From: Aalborgiella sp031422495
GTDB taxonomy: Bacteria > Pseudomonadota > Gammaproteobacteria > Burkholderiales > Burkholderiaceae_C
Reading direction: 5' to 3'
NCBI GenBank assembly: GCA_031422495.1
Contig: JANPLX010000119.1
Location: 1-35,797 of the forward strand
Length of the DNA stretch: 35,797 nucleotides
Both the position numbers and the translations under genes were made by a program. Below are positions 25,850-32,934 of the stretch, piece after piece. The notes under the pieces are model-generated. The model had not been told where the DNA came from. It saw only the letters and a program-made list of their open reading frames with translations, and searched no databases. Numbering within the stretch: the first letter of the stretch is position 1; every line of letters starts with the position of its first letter.

Positions 25850-26254
25850 ATGGCAAAAGCACCAGCCAATAGCGCTGCACAGCGCGTACGTAAAAAAGTC
25901 CGTAAGAACGTTGCGGATGGCATTGCACACGTGCATGCATCGTTTAACAACACCATCATCACTATCACTGATCGTCAAGGCAATTCATTGGCTTGGGCGT
26001 CATCAGGTGGTCAAGGTTTCAAGGGTTCACGCAAGTCAACACCATATGCAGCTCAAGTTGCGTCTGAAGTTGCGGGTCGTGCAGCCATGGAGCAGGGCAT
26101 CAAAAACGTTGATGTTGAAATCAAAGGCCCAGGTCCTGGTCGCGAATCTTCGGTTCGTGCACTAGGTGCGTTGGGCATTCGTATCAACTCAATCGCTGAT
26201 GTCACGCCTGTACCGCACAACGGTTGCAGGCCACAAAAACGTCGTCGTATCTAA
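25850..26254 (+). CDS. rpsK: 30S ribosomal protein S11
   Basis: A 134-residue S11, 'VADGIAHVHASFNNTIITITDRQGNSLAWASSGGQGFKGSRKSTPYAAQ' and the end 'DVTPVPHNGCRPQKRRRI'. Platform protein of the 30S subunit. It is followed by a 135-bp spacer with two hairpins. Confidence 0.98.
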   Translation: MAKAPANSAAQRVRKKVRKNVADGIAHVHASFNNTIITITDRQGNSLAWASSGGQGFKGSRKSTPYAAQVASEVAGRAAMEQGIKNVDVEIKGPGPGRESSVRALGALGIRINSIADVTPVPHNGCRPQKRRRI

Positions 26255-26324
26255 TTTTCTAGTTTGGCAGGTTTTCGGACTCGCTGAATTTAGAATTTAA
26301 TACGGCAATCAATCAAAGCCCACC

Positions 26325-26365
26325 GCTATTGGCTCATGTCAATAGCTCCCACAGCTAGTCTGTGG
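26325..26365 (+). promoter_or_regulatory. Two adjacent hairpins in the rpsK-rpsD spacer (rpsD leader)
   Basis: GCTATTG (26325-26331) pairs with CAATAGC (26340-26346), an 8-nt loop. Three bases later CCACAG (26349-26354) pairs with CTGTGG (26360-26365), a 5-nt loop. They end 24 bp before the rpsD GTG. No T-run follows, so a regulatory or processing role for the leader is more likely than termination. S4, the rpsD product, is a known autoregulator in other bacteria, which makes this a candidate target, by inference only. Confidence 0.45.
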
Positions 26366-26389
26366 CAGATGATATAAAAGGAATTTCAA

Positions 26390-27013
26390 GTGGCACGTTA
26401 TTTAGGCCCTAAGGCCAAACTCTCCCGCCGTGAAGGCACCGATCTTTTCCTGAAGAGCGCACGTCGTTCTATCAGCGATAAAGCCAAATTCGACTCTAAG
26501 CCAGGCCAACACGGACGCACTTCTGGTGCCCGTACGTCAGACTTCGGTTTGCAATTGCGCGAAAAGCAAAAAGTAAAACGCATGTACGGCATTTTGGAAC
26601 GCCAATTCCGCCGTTACTTTGCAGAAGCTGATCGTCGCAAAGGCAATACTGGCGCAAACCTGCTGTCATTGCTTGAGTCACGCTTAGACAACGTTGTTTA
26701 CCGTATGGGTTTTGGCTCAACACGTGCTGAAGCGCGTCAGTTGGTGTCTCACAAAGCCATGACCGTGAACGGCCAATCCGTCAATATCCCGTCTTACATG
26801 GTTAAGGCTGGCGACGTGATTGCTGTGCGTGACAAGTCTAAAGCGCAAACACGTATTGCTGAAGCCTTGCAATTGGCTCAACAAGTCGGCATGCCAGCAT
26901 GGGTGGAAGTCAACATCGACAAAGCAACAGGTACTTTCAAGAAGTCTCCTGATCGTGATGAATTCGGTGCTGATATCAACGAATCACTCATCGTTGAGTT
27001 GTATTCTCGCTAA
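26390..27013 (+). CDS. rpsD: 30S ribosomal protein S4
   Basis: A 207-residue S4: 'ARYLGPKAKLSRREGTDLFLKS', 'KPGQHG', the S4 RNA-binding domain 'SRLDNVVYRMGFGSTRAEARQLVSHKAMTVNGQSVNIPSYMVKAGDVIAV' and the end 'ESLIVELYSR'. It begins assembly of the 30S subunit. It starts with GTG 26390 after AAAGGAATTTCAA. Confidence 0.98.
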   Translation: MARYLGPKAKLSRREGTDLFLKSARRSISDKAKFDSKPGQHGRTSGARTSDFGLQLREKQKVKRMYGILERQFRRYFAEADRRKGNTGANLLSLLESRLDNVVYRMGFGSTRAEARQLVSHKAMTVNGQSVNIPSYMVKAGDVIAVRDKSKAQTRIAEALQLAQQVGMPAWVEVNIDKATGTFKKSPDRDEFGADINESLIVELYSR

Positions 27014-27031
27014 AAATCATTTTAATTGGTT

Positions 27032-27061
27032 CTCAATTTTGCGTCGCATTGCAAAATTGAG
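27032..27061 (+). promoter_or_regulatory. Perfect 11-bp hairpin in the rpsD-rpoA spacer
   Basis: CTCAATTTTGC (27032-27042) pairs perfectly with GCAAAATTGAG (27051-27061) around an 8-nt loop; GGTT just outside can also pair with AACC further on. There is no T-run on the plus strand. It lies 55 nt before the rpoA start and may be an RNase processing site or set the rpsD/rpoA expression ratio; the role is not shown. Confidence 0.5.
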
Positions 27062-27116
27062 CGCTTCAACCAGCCTTACCGACGTAACGAGCCGGGGGTA
27101 TTGAGAGGAAATTAAT

Positions 27117-28112
27117 ATGCAAGCAAATCTATTAAAACCAAAAGCTATCCACGTCGAGCAACTCAGCGCTAACCGCGCTAAAGTGACGCTTGAGCCCTTT
27201 GAGCGCGGCTACGGCCACACGTTGGGTAATGCTTTACGCCGCGTTTTGCTGTCCTCCATGGTTGGCTATGCTGCCACTGAAGTGACTATTGCTGGCGTAT
27301 TGCATGAGTACTCATCGATCGATGGCGTGCAAGAAGATGTTGTCAATATTTTGTTGAACCTCAAAGGTGTGGTTTTCAAATTGCACAACCGTGATGAAGT
27401 GACTTTGAGCTTACGTAAAGACGGCGAAGGCCCAGTCACAGCTGCCGATATTCAAACACCTCACGATGTTGAAATCGTCAACCCTGATCACATCATTGCT
27501 CACTTGTCACAAGGTGGCAAGTTGGACATGCAGATCAAGGTTGAAAAAGGCCGTGGTTATGTGCCAGGTACGATGCGTCGTTTTGGTGATGAGCCAAACA
27601 AATCCATCGGTCGTATCGTTTTGGATGCTTCTTTCTCTCCTGTGTCACGCGTGAGCTACGCTGTTGAAAATGCACGTGTTGAGCAACGCACTGATTTGGA
27701 CAAGCTGGTTATCGAAATCGAAACCAATGGTGCGATCAATGCTGAAGATGCGGTGCGTTCGTCTGCCAAAATTTTAGTTGAGCAGTTGGCTGTGTTTGCA
27801 CAATTAGAAGGCAGCGAATTGGCTGCATTCGATGCACCAAGCTCTGCACGCAATGCGCAGCAATTTGACCCATTGTTGTTGCGTCCAGTTGATGAGTTAG
27901 AGCTCACTGTTCGCTCAGCCAACTGTCTCAAAGCAGAAAATATTTACTACATTGGTGATTTGATCCAGCGCTCTGAAAACGAGTTGCTCAAGACGCCAAA
28001 CTTAGGTCGTAAATCGCTCAATGAAATCAAAGAAGTTTTGGCTTCTCGTGGTTTGACATTGGGTATGAAGCTTGAAAGCTGGCCACCAGCTGGCTTGGAC
28101 AAACAAGGCTAA
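27117..28112 (+). CDS. rpoA: DNA-directed RNA polymerase subunit alpha
   Basis: A 331-residue alpha subunit. The N-terminal assembly domain (about residues 1-235) has 'KVTLEPFERGYGHTLGNALRRVLLSSM'. The C-terminal promoter- and activator-binding domain (from about 250) has 'LTVRSANCLKAENIYYIGDLIQRSENELLKTPNLGRKSLNEIKEVLASRGLTLGM'. Standard length. Good AGAGGAAA ribosome-binding site. Confidence 0.99.
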   Translation: MQANLLKPKAIHVEQLSANRAKVTLEPFERGYGHTLGNALRRVLLSSMVGYAATEVTIAGVLHEYSSIDGVQEDVVNILLNLKGVVFKLHNRDEVTLSLRKDGEGPVTAADIQTPHDVEIVNPDHIIAHLSQGGKLDMQIKVEKGRGYVPGTMRRFGDEPNKSIGRIVLDASFSPVSRVSYAVENARVEQRTDLDKLVIEIETNGAINAEDAVRSSAKILVEQLAVFAQLEGSELAAFDAPSSARNAQQFDPLLLRPVDELELTVRSANCLKAENIYYIGDLIQRSENELLKTPNLGRKSLNEIKEVLASRGLTLGMKLESWPPAGLDKQG

Positions 28113-28217
28113 AATTTTTCCTCTTGAATGTTTTAGTTTAAGAGAAAAATTTTAAAGAGCTTTAAAGAAGTTAAAAAATACAAACAGTTGAATTGAGTCA
28201 AATTAATTTAACTGTTT
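28111..28217 (+). promoter_or_regulatory. Two AT-rich hairpins in the rpoA-rplQ spacer
   Basis: First: AAAATTTTTCCTCTT (28111-28125, overlapping the rpoA stop) with AAGAGAAAAATTTT (28140-28153), 14 pairs with one bulged base. Second: AAACAGTTGAATT (28182-28194) with AATTTAACTGTTT (28205-28217), 12 of 13 pairs and a 10-nt loop. The first could be a weak terminator or attenuator before rplQ, although no separate U-tract follows. This 154-bp spacer is the longest in the operon. Confidence 0.5.
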
Positions 28218-28266
28218 CAATCGGATAGTACCTGATACGGCTATCTACTAATAAAGGGAAATCACC

Positions 28267-28659
28267 ATGCGCCACGGACACGGACTACGTAAACTAAACA
28301 GAACCAGCGAGCACCGCTTAGCGATGCTTCGCAACATGATGAACTCGCTCATTGAGCACGAAGTCATCAAAACAACTTTGCCAAAAGCCAAAGAACTGCG
28401 CCGCGTTGTTGAGCCCATGATCACCTTGGCCAAAGATCCAAGCTTGGCGAACAAGCGTATGGCTTTCAACCGCCTGCGTGACCGCGATTCTGTCGTGAAA
28501 TTGTTTGCCGATCTGGGCCCTCGCTTTGCCGCACGTCCAGGTGGCTATACCCGTATCTTGAAAATGGGTTTCCGCGTGGGTGACAATGCACCTATGGCTT
28601 TGGTCGAATTGGTTGACCGCCCAGACACAACCGCGCCAGCTGCTGAAGTCAAAGCATAA
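28267..28659 (+). CDS. rplQ: 50S ribosomal protein L17
   Basis: A 130-residue L17: 'MRHGHGLRKLNRTSEHRLAMLRNMMNSLIEHEVIKTTLPKAKELRRVVEPMITLAK' and 'RFAARPGGYTRILKMGFRVGDNAPMALVELVD'. Last protein gene of the run; AAAGGGAA ribosome-binding site. Confidence 0.98.
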   Translation: MRHGHGLRKLNRTSEHRLAMLRNMMNSLIEHEVIKTTLPKAKELRRVVEPMITLAKDPSLANKRMAFNRLRDRDSVVKLFADLGPRFAARPGGYTRILKMGFRVGDNAPMALVELVDRPDTTAPAAEVKA

Positions 28660-28737
28660 ATTTATATAACTTTCTTTAATAACTCATTGCTAAATAGTAG
28701 CGAGAGTTAGATAAGTAAGTTATAATTGAGGTCTTAA

Positions 28738-28814
<77 letters not shown>

Positions 28815-28821
28815 TATAAAT

Positions 28822-28853
28822 AACCCTCAGAATTTAGGTTCTGAGGGTTTTTT
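28822..28853 (+). terminator. Rho-independent terminator after tRNA-fMet
   Basis: AACCCTCAGAA (28822-28832) pairs perfectly with TTCTGAGGGTT (28839-28849) around a 6-nt loop, followed by a T-run. It ends the tRNA transcript and probably the whole rplN-rplQ operon. It faces the end of the minus-strand permease gene. Confidence 0.95.
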
Positions 28854-28879
28854 TATGTTCAGAGTTTGTATGTTAAATG

Positions 28880-31426
28880 TTATTGTTGCCGCAGTGTTTC
28901 AATCACCGGTTTCTGCAATACAGATCGAAGCACATAGGTGCCAGCTATCAGTGCCAATACAGACCCCGTTAACGCACCTGCAAGTGGCACCCACAGCTTG
29001 ATACTCCAGCTGAATTCAAATACGTAGCGTGCCATGGCCCAGCCAATCGCCACCGCAATGATGCTGGCTAAAAAACCTGCAAGCAAACCGACACCGGCCA
29101 GTTCAGCCCCTTGCACTTGTCGCAACAGCTTGCCACCTGCGCCAAGGGCACGCATCACGGCAAATTCTTTGGCTCGCTCATCACGTGTTGCAGTAATGGC
29201 AGTCAGCAAAACAACCACACCAGCTGCCAATGTGAACGCAAATAGAAATTCGACAGCTCGGATCACTTGATCTAATACTTTCTGGATCTGCGACACCGTC
29301 GCACTCATGTCTACATTGGTGATATTGGGGTAGTTCTTTACCAGTGCATTGTCGAACGCAGCGCCATTTGCATTCGCGCCACTGACAGGTGCACGAAATG
29401 CCCCCATATAGGTCACGGGCACACCCGCTAGTTGCGCTACGGGAAACATCACATAAAAGTTTGCCCGCATCGAACCCCAATCTACCTTGCGGACAGAGCT
29501 CACCGTACTCTCAACCATCATGCCGCCCACGTCAAAACGCAGCTTGTCACCCATGGCGAGATTGAGGGTTTTAGCGACGCTTTCTTCAATACTCACGCCA
29601 CCTGTTTCGTTGGGTGTCCATGCGCCAGTTGTGACAATGTTGTGTGCCGGTAATGCAGCACTGTTAGATAAATTAAATTCTCTGTCCAGCATGCGTTTGG
29701 CACGGTCGTCTGCAAAATTGTCTGGCTTCACATCTGTGTTATTGATCGCCACCAAACGTCCGCGAATCATGGGGTACCAGTCATAATTTTTGATACCCGC
29801 CTGCTTCAGCGTTTCTTGAAAGCTCTCGCTTTGCTCAGGCATCACATTGATGACAAACCGGTTTGGTGCATCTGCCGGTGTCGCTTTGCGCCAGCTGTTG
29901 ATCAAATCAGTCCGCAACAACACCAACAATATCAAAGCCAGCAGACCGAGCGACAAAGCGCTGATCTGTACCACTGCAAAGGCTGGTCGCGCCGTCAATT
30001 GCCGCGTCGCCAATACCAGCCAGCGTGGCGCGGTGGCGTCGTTCACGCTCATACGCAGCAGCTTGATGGCGATGTAGCTGATACCTGCAAACAGCACCAC
30101 CGCGGCCGCAAAGCCGCCCACAGTGATCAACCCCAACTTCAAATCACTGCTGGTTGCGAGCAGCAGCGTGACAAAGCCCGCCATACCCAAACCCAGCACA
30201 GCTAGCGACGCAGGTTTCAAGCTACCCACATCACGGCGAATGACGCGTAGCGGCGGCACTTGCGCCAACTGCAGAACCGGTGGCAGGCCAAACGCCAGCA
30301 GCAGCGTCATGCCCATACCCAAACCGAACGCGACTGGCCAGAGCGATGCAGCAGGCAGACTCGATTCAATCAAACCCGCCAGCAGCAACACAAACACATA
30401 ATGCACCGCATAACCAATCAAAATACCCAGTCCGCTTGCAAAGAGTCCTACCAGTGCAAACTCAAAGGTGTAGCTCAGCCCAATATTGCGCTGACTTTGT
30501 CCCAGCACGCGCAGCATGGCACAGTCGTCCAAATGCTTAGCCGCAAAGCCCCGCGCTGCCAAAGCCACCGCAACCGCACTGAGCAAAGCCGCTAACAGGG
30601 CGATCAAGCTCAAAAACTTCTCCGCTCTGTCCAGCGTTTGCTTCATCTCTGGCCGCCCGCCTTCAAATGATTCCAGCCGCACGCCAGCCATGGTTTGTAG
30701 CTTGGCGAAATCGATAAAAGCTTTCACATCCTTATCCACCGCCGGCCCGCCAGAACTTGTTCCCGCCACTGCAAACCGATACGTCACCCGGCTGGCGGGC
30801 TGGATCAACCCCGTAGCCGCCATGCCAGCCATGTTCACCATCACACGCGGCGCGAAATTGGCAAATCCAGCGCCCCGGTCAGGTTCAGTGGCGATGATTT
30901 GCCCAATGCGCAGCTCAGCATCGCCCAAAAGCAGCTTGTCACCGACTTGTAACCCCAAGCCGTCCAACAGGGCCGCATCTACCCAAGCTTCACCAAGGGC
31001 AGGCACTGCCCGCGTTTTAGCAGGTTCAATGCCCTGTTTAGCCGTGATTTGCAAGCTGCCCCGCAGCGGGTAAGCCTCACTCACTGCCTTCAGCGCCACC
31101 AGCTTGGTCATGGGATCGGTAGAGCCAAGCGATTGGGTCCTCGCCATCGTCGGAAACCCCAACGTAAACGCTGTTTGCAATCCAAGCTCTTTAGCCTTGG
31201 CTATGAATGCCTGCGGCGTAACGTTATCACTAGAAATAACCGCATCACCCCCCAGCAGCTGCCGCGCATCCCGCTGTAGCCCACCGTTCAGGCGATCCGC
31301 AAAAAACCCCACAGCCGTCAGCGCCGCCACCGCCAGCGACACCGCCACAATCAGCAAGCGCAGCTCCCCCGCCCGCAAGTCCCGCCAAAGCGACCGCCAC
31401 CCCAATACGTAAAATGCTGTGTTCAT
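28880..31426 (-). CDS. Large FtsX/MacB-type ABC transporter permease (YbbP-like)
   Basis: An 848-residue inner-membrane protein. After one N-terminal helix (about residues 22-42) comes a periplasmic region, then an FtsX-type block of helices near 265-370, further helices near 400-510, a second extracytoplasmic region and a C-terminal FtsX-type block (about 725-835). The opening 'WRSLWRDLRAGELRLLIVAVSLAVAALTAVGFFADRL' and 'QLLGGDAVISSD' are typical of YbbP-type permeases, thought to act in lipid or lipoprotein export with the ATPase YbbA. No ATPase gene is next to it here. Substrate unknown. Confidence 0.9.
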   Translation of the reverse strand: MNTAFYVLGWRSLWRDLRAGELRLLIVAVSLAVAALTAVGFFADRLNGGLQRDARQLLGGDAVISSDNVTPQAFIAKAKELGLQTAFTLGFPTMARTQSLGSTDPMTKLVALKAVSEAYPLRGSLQITAKQGIEPAKTRAVPALGEAWVDAALLDGLGLQVGDKLLLGDAELRIGQIIATEPDRGAGFANFAPRVMVNMAGMAATGLIQPASRVTYRFAVAGTSSGGPAVDKDVKAFIDFAKLQTMAGVRLESFEGGRPEMKQTLDRAEKFLSLIALLAALLSAVAVALAARGFAAKHLDDCAMLRVLGQSQRNIGLSYTFEFALVGLFASGLGILIGYAVHYVFVLLLAGLIESSLPAASLWPVAFGLGMGMTLLLAFGLPPVLQLAQVPPLRVIRRDVGSLKPASLAVLGLGMAGFVTLLLATSSDLKLGLITVGGFAAAVVLFAGISYIAIKLLRMSVNDATAPRWLVLATRQLTARPAFAVVQISALSLGLLALILLVLLRTDLINSWRKATPADAPNRFVINVMPEQSESFQETLKQAGIKNYDWYPMIRGRLVAINNTDVKPDNFADDRAKRMLDREFNLSNSAALPAHNIVTTGAWTPNETGGVSIEESVAKTLNLAMGDKLRFDVGGMMVESTVSSVRKVDWGSMRANFYVMFPVAQLAGVPVTYMGAFRAPVSGANANGAAFDNALVKNYPNITNVDMSATVSQIQKVLDQVIRAVEFLFAFTLAAGVVVLLTAITATRDERAKEFAVMRALGAGGKLLRQVQGAELAGVGLLAGFLASIIAVAIGWAMARYVFEFSWSIKLWVPLAGALTGSVLALIAGTYVLRSVLQKPVIETLRQQ

Positions 31427-31586
31427 GGCTGTACCTTAACTTATAAGCGTCTAAATTGCCTGCAAATCGCAGCTAGACTGACTTGAAAGTGAGGGTATTT
31501 GCTCGAAAATCTAGTTGAGAACGCTAAAAAATGCTGTTTTGAGTTTAAAACCCCGTATTTTAAGCCATTTTAGAGGTAAAAATTAC
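31427..31586. other. Spacer upstream of the permease gene
   Basis: 160 bp of AT-rich sequence that should contain the permease promoter on the minus strand. I see no convincing -35/-10 pair, hairpin or ORF in it. Confidence 0.3.
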
Positions 31587-31633
31587 TGTAGCCGGCGTAT
31601 TTATTGCCTAAGTAGCTATTAAAAATATAGCAA
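31587..31633 (+). repeat. 47-nt dispersed repeat, copy 5 (3' side of the snoaL-like gene)
   Basis: The best representative of the family, used here as reference: TGTAGCCGGCGTATTTATTG, CCTAAGTAGC, then TATTAAAAATATAGCAA. It ends 11 bp from the stop of the minus-strand snoaL-like gene. Confidence 0.9.
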
Positions 31634-31644
31634 TATACCACTAA

Positions 31645-32037
31645 TCAAAACATCCCATTCCCATGTGCCATGCTTTTCGGCACAGTTTGCAGCACATCCC
31701 AGTGCTCGACGATCTTGCCATCGACGTCGCAGCGGAAGATATCTATGCCGGCCCAATCGGGATCTTTGAAACCGGGCCAAAACTGGTGGCAGTGTAAGAC
31801 GACATAATCGCCCTCAGCAATAACCCGCACAAATTCAACCCGTTTGTTTGGGTATTCTTTTGCCATTTTCTCAAAGTAGCTGATGAACGCTTCTTTGCCA
31901 TCGGCTACTTCCGGGTTGTGTTGCATGTAAGTGGCACCCGTATATTGCTCGATGGCTAAGCGCGGTTGCGATTTGTTGAACATCAAATCGTAAAAGGCGA
32001 CGGCGTTTTGTTTGTTGCGTTCTAATAGTTCATTCAT
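31645..32037 (-). CDS. SnoaL-like / NTF2-fold protein
   Basis: A 130-residue small alpha+beta cone protein of the SnoaL-like polyketide cyclase or NTF2-like superfamily. The opening 'NKQNAVAFYDLMFNKSQPRLAIEQYTGATYMQHNPEVADGKEAFISYFEKMAKEYP' and the end 'FRCDVDGKIVEHWDVLQTVP' are typical of this group. The members are mostly uncharacterised; the conserved His and Asp residues line a pocket. Two 47-nt repeat copies in direct orientation flank the gene and nothing else is between them. Catalytic activity is not known. Confidence 0.88.
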   Translation of the reverse strand: MNELLERNKQNAVAFYDLMFNKSQPRLAIEQYTGATYMQHNPEVADGKEAFISYFEKMAKEYPNKRVEFVRVIAEGDYVVLHCHQFWPGFKDPDWAGIDIFRCDVDGKIVEHWDVLQTVPKSMAHGNGMF

Positions 32038-32052
32038 AGTAATATTTTATGT

Positions 32053-32099
32053 TGTAGCCGTCGTGATTATTGCCTAAACAGCTATTAAAAACATAGCAA
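32053..32099 (+). repeat. 47-nt dispersed repeat, copy 6 (5' side of the snoaL-like gene)
   Basis: TGTAGCCGTCGTGATTATTG, CCTAAACAGC, then TATTAAAAACATAGCAA, gapless with the other copies. It begins 15 bp upstream of the snoaL-like start codon. Confidence 0.85.
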
Positions 32100-32140
32100 A
32101 TTAGGGTTAAATCACTCTCAATTCTCATTCAAATACGGGT

Positions 32141-32364
32141 TAAATCCCCCTCAATCCCCCTTTTTCAAAGTGGGAAGACTATGGCGAAGGGCACTTCTGT
32201 TACCGTCACTCCCCTCACGCCTTGCGTCATTTTCACGCTTTTTGACGTTATTCCCGCTTTTCTTACCGTCAATACCGCTTCCCCGCAGTCATTCCCGCGT
32301 AGGCGGGAATCCATGGAGTTTGTCTTGTCCCCCACTTTGAAAAAGGGGGGCTAGGGGGGATTTA
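32141..32364. repeat. 224-bp inverted-repeat element with an internal dRS3-like palindrome (MITE-like)
   Basis: The left arm 32141-32174 and the right arm 32331-32364 are inverted copies that agree at 30 of 34 positions (TAAATCCCCC ... CCCCCTTTTTCAAAGTGGG). The interior has no ORF, but contains ATTCCCGCGTAGGCGGGAAT (32291-32310), which fits the Neisseria dRS3 form ATTCCC-N8-GGGAAT, and diverged half-copies of the same motif (gtcattttcacg, gacgttattcccgc). It ends 9 bp from the stop of the MmeI-type fragment. With the 47-nt copy at 32053 it fills the 336-bp gene-free stretch 32038-32373. Confidence 0.8.
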
Positions 32365-32373
32365 AGCCTTAGT

Positions 32374-32745
32374 TCAACCCACCAATTTGGCTCTACGCTT
32401 CGCCTTCACCGCATCCGCTGGCAGCAAACTCGTCAGCCGTTGGTACAGGTCGAACAGGAAAGCGACGCGTTCGGCGTCAGATTTGTACGCCTTTTTGCCG
32501 CCTTGGCTCTCGTAGGCTTTGTCCACGGCGGCGTCCAGCTTTTGGTGGGCTTTGAGCAGCGCGGGCGGCATGGTCAGCGGGTCGTACAGGTCGGCTAGGC
32601 TGGCTGGGTTGGCACCCGTTTGGTGCTTTGCCCGCTCATTCAGCACGGTTTTTGCTGCGCTTTCTATAGCTGCATAGGCAATAGATACGACGGCTAGAGC
32701 CGTTTTTGCCTCTTTTTTAGGCATTTCTGGCCATGGGAAGTTGTT
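32374..32745 (-). pseudogene. C-terminal remnant of an MmeI/YeeA-type DNA methyltransferase-restriction gene
   Basis: The minus-strand frame carries 'NNFPWPEMPKKEAKTA' followed by 'LADLYDPLTMPPALLKAHQKLDAAVDKAY' and 'SDAERVAFLFDLYQRLTSLLP', which is the C-terminal end of type IIL/MmeI-like fused methyltransferase-nucleases (about 900 residues). The family's NFPWP motif lies upstream of the first ATG (32724), so the ATG is not a real start. The frame stays open to a stop at 32911-32913, but the residues before about 32757 no longer look like the family. No methyltransferase motifs remain. The natural stop codon is kept. The matching N-terminus is at 34953-35021. Confidence 0.85.
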
Positions 32746-32875
32746 GTCCAGCTTGTCGCAAATCTTATCCTGTCTAGATGTAGGCGTACTTTCAAAGCAA
32801 GTGGGCCAGCAACTGATACAGTTGAGGTTTGCAAAGTGATAATTAGAGACGTTATAGTCTGTGGTTTTAAAACGA

Positions 32876-32904
32876 TTGTCCGCAACTAAATTACTGTATA
32901 AAAT
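32876..32904 (+). promoter_or_regulatory. Candidate promoter of the R-M operon
   Basis: TTGTCC (32876-32881), 17-nt spacer, TAAAAT (32899-32904), with an overlapping TATAAA (32897-32902). It sits 31 bp before the methyltransferase start and overlaps the LexA-like palindrome. Confidence 0.5.
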
Positions 32905-32911
32905 AACAGTT
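32892..32911. promoter_or_regulatory. LexA (SOS) box-like palindrome over the -10 of the R-M operon
   Basis: TACTGT-ATAAAATA-ACAGTT contains CTGT-N8-ACAG, the LexA-box form of beta- and gamma-proteobacteria, with an AT-rich centre and 15 of 20 positions equal to the E. coli consensus. It covers the candidate -10, where a repressor would block transcription. An operator for another repressor is the alternative. Not proven. Confidence 0.5.
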
Positions 32912-32934
32912 TAAAATTCGATGAAGGATGCTCT

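Noticed and set aside
26325..26346. GCTATTG/CAATAGC in the rpsD leader as a further repeat copy
   Set aside because: It shares the GCTAT/ATAGC ends by chance; the preceding GCGTATTTATTG block is absent and the loop is different.
32694..32885. A 63-codon minus-strand ORF between the MmeI fragment and the methyltransferase
   Set aside because: It is in a different frame from the recognised fragment and its translation resembles nothing I know; the recognised frame overlaps it.
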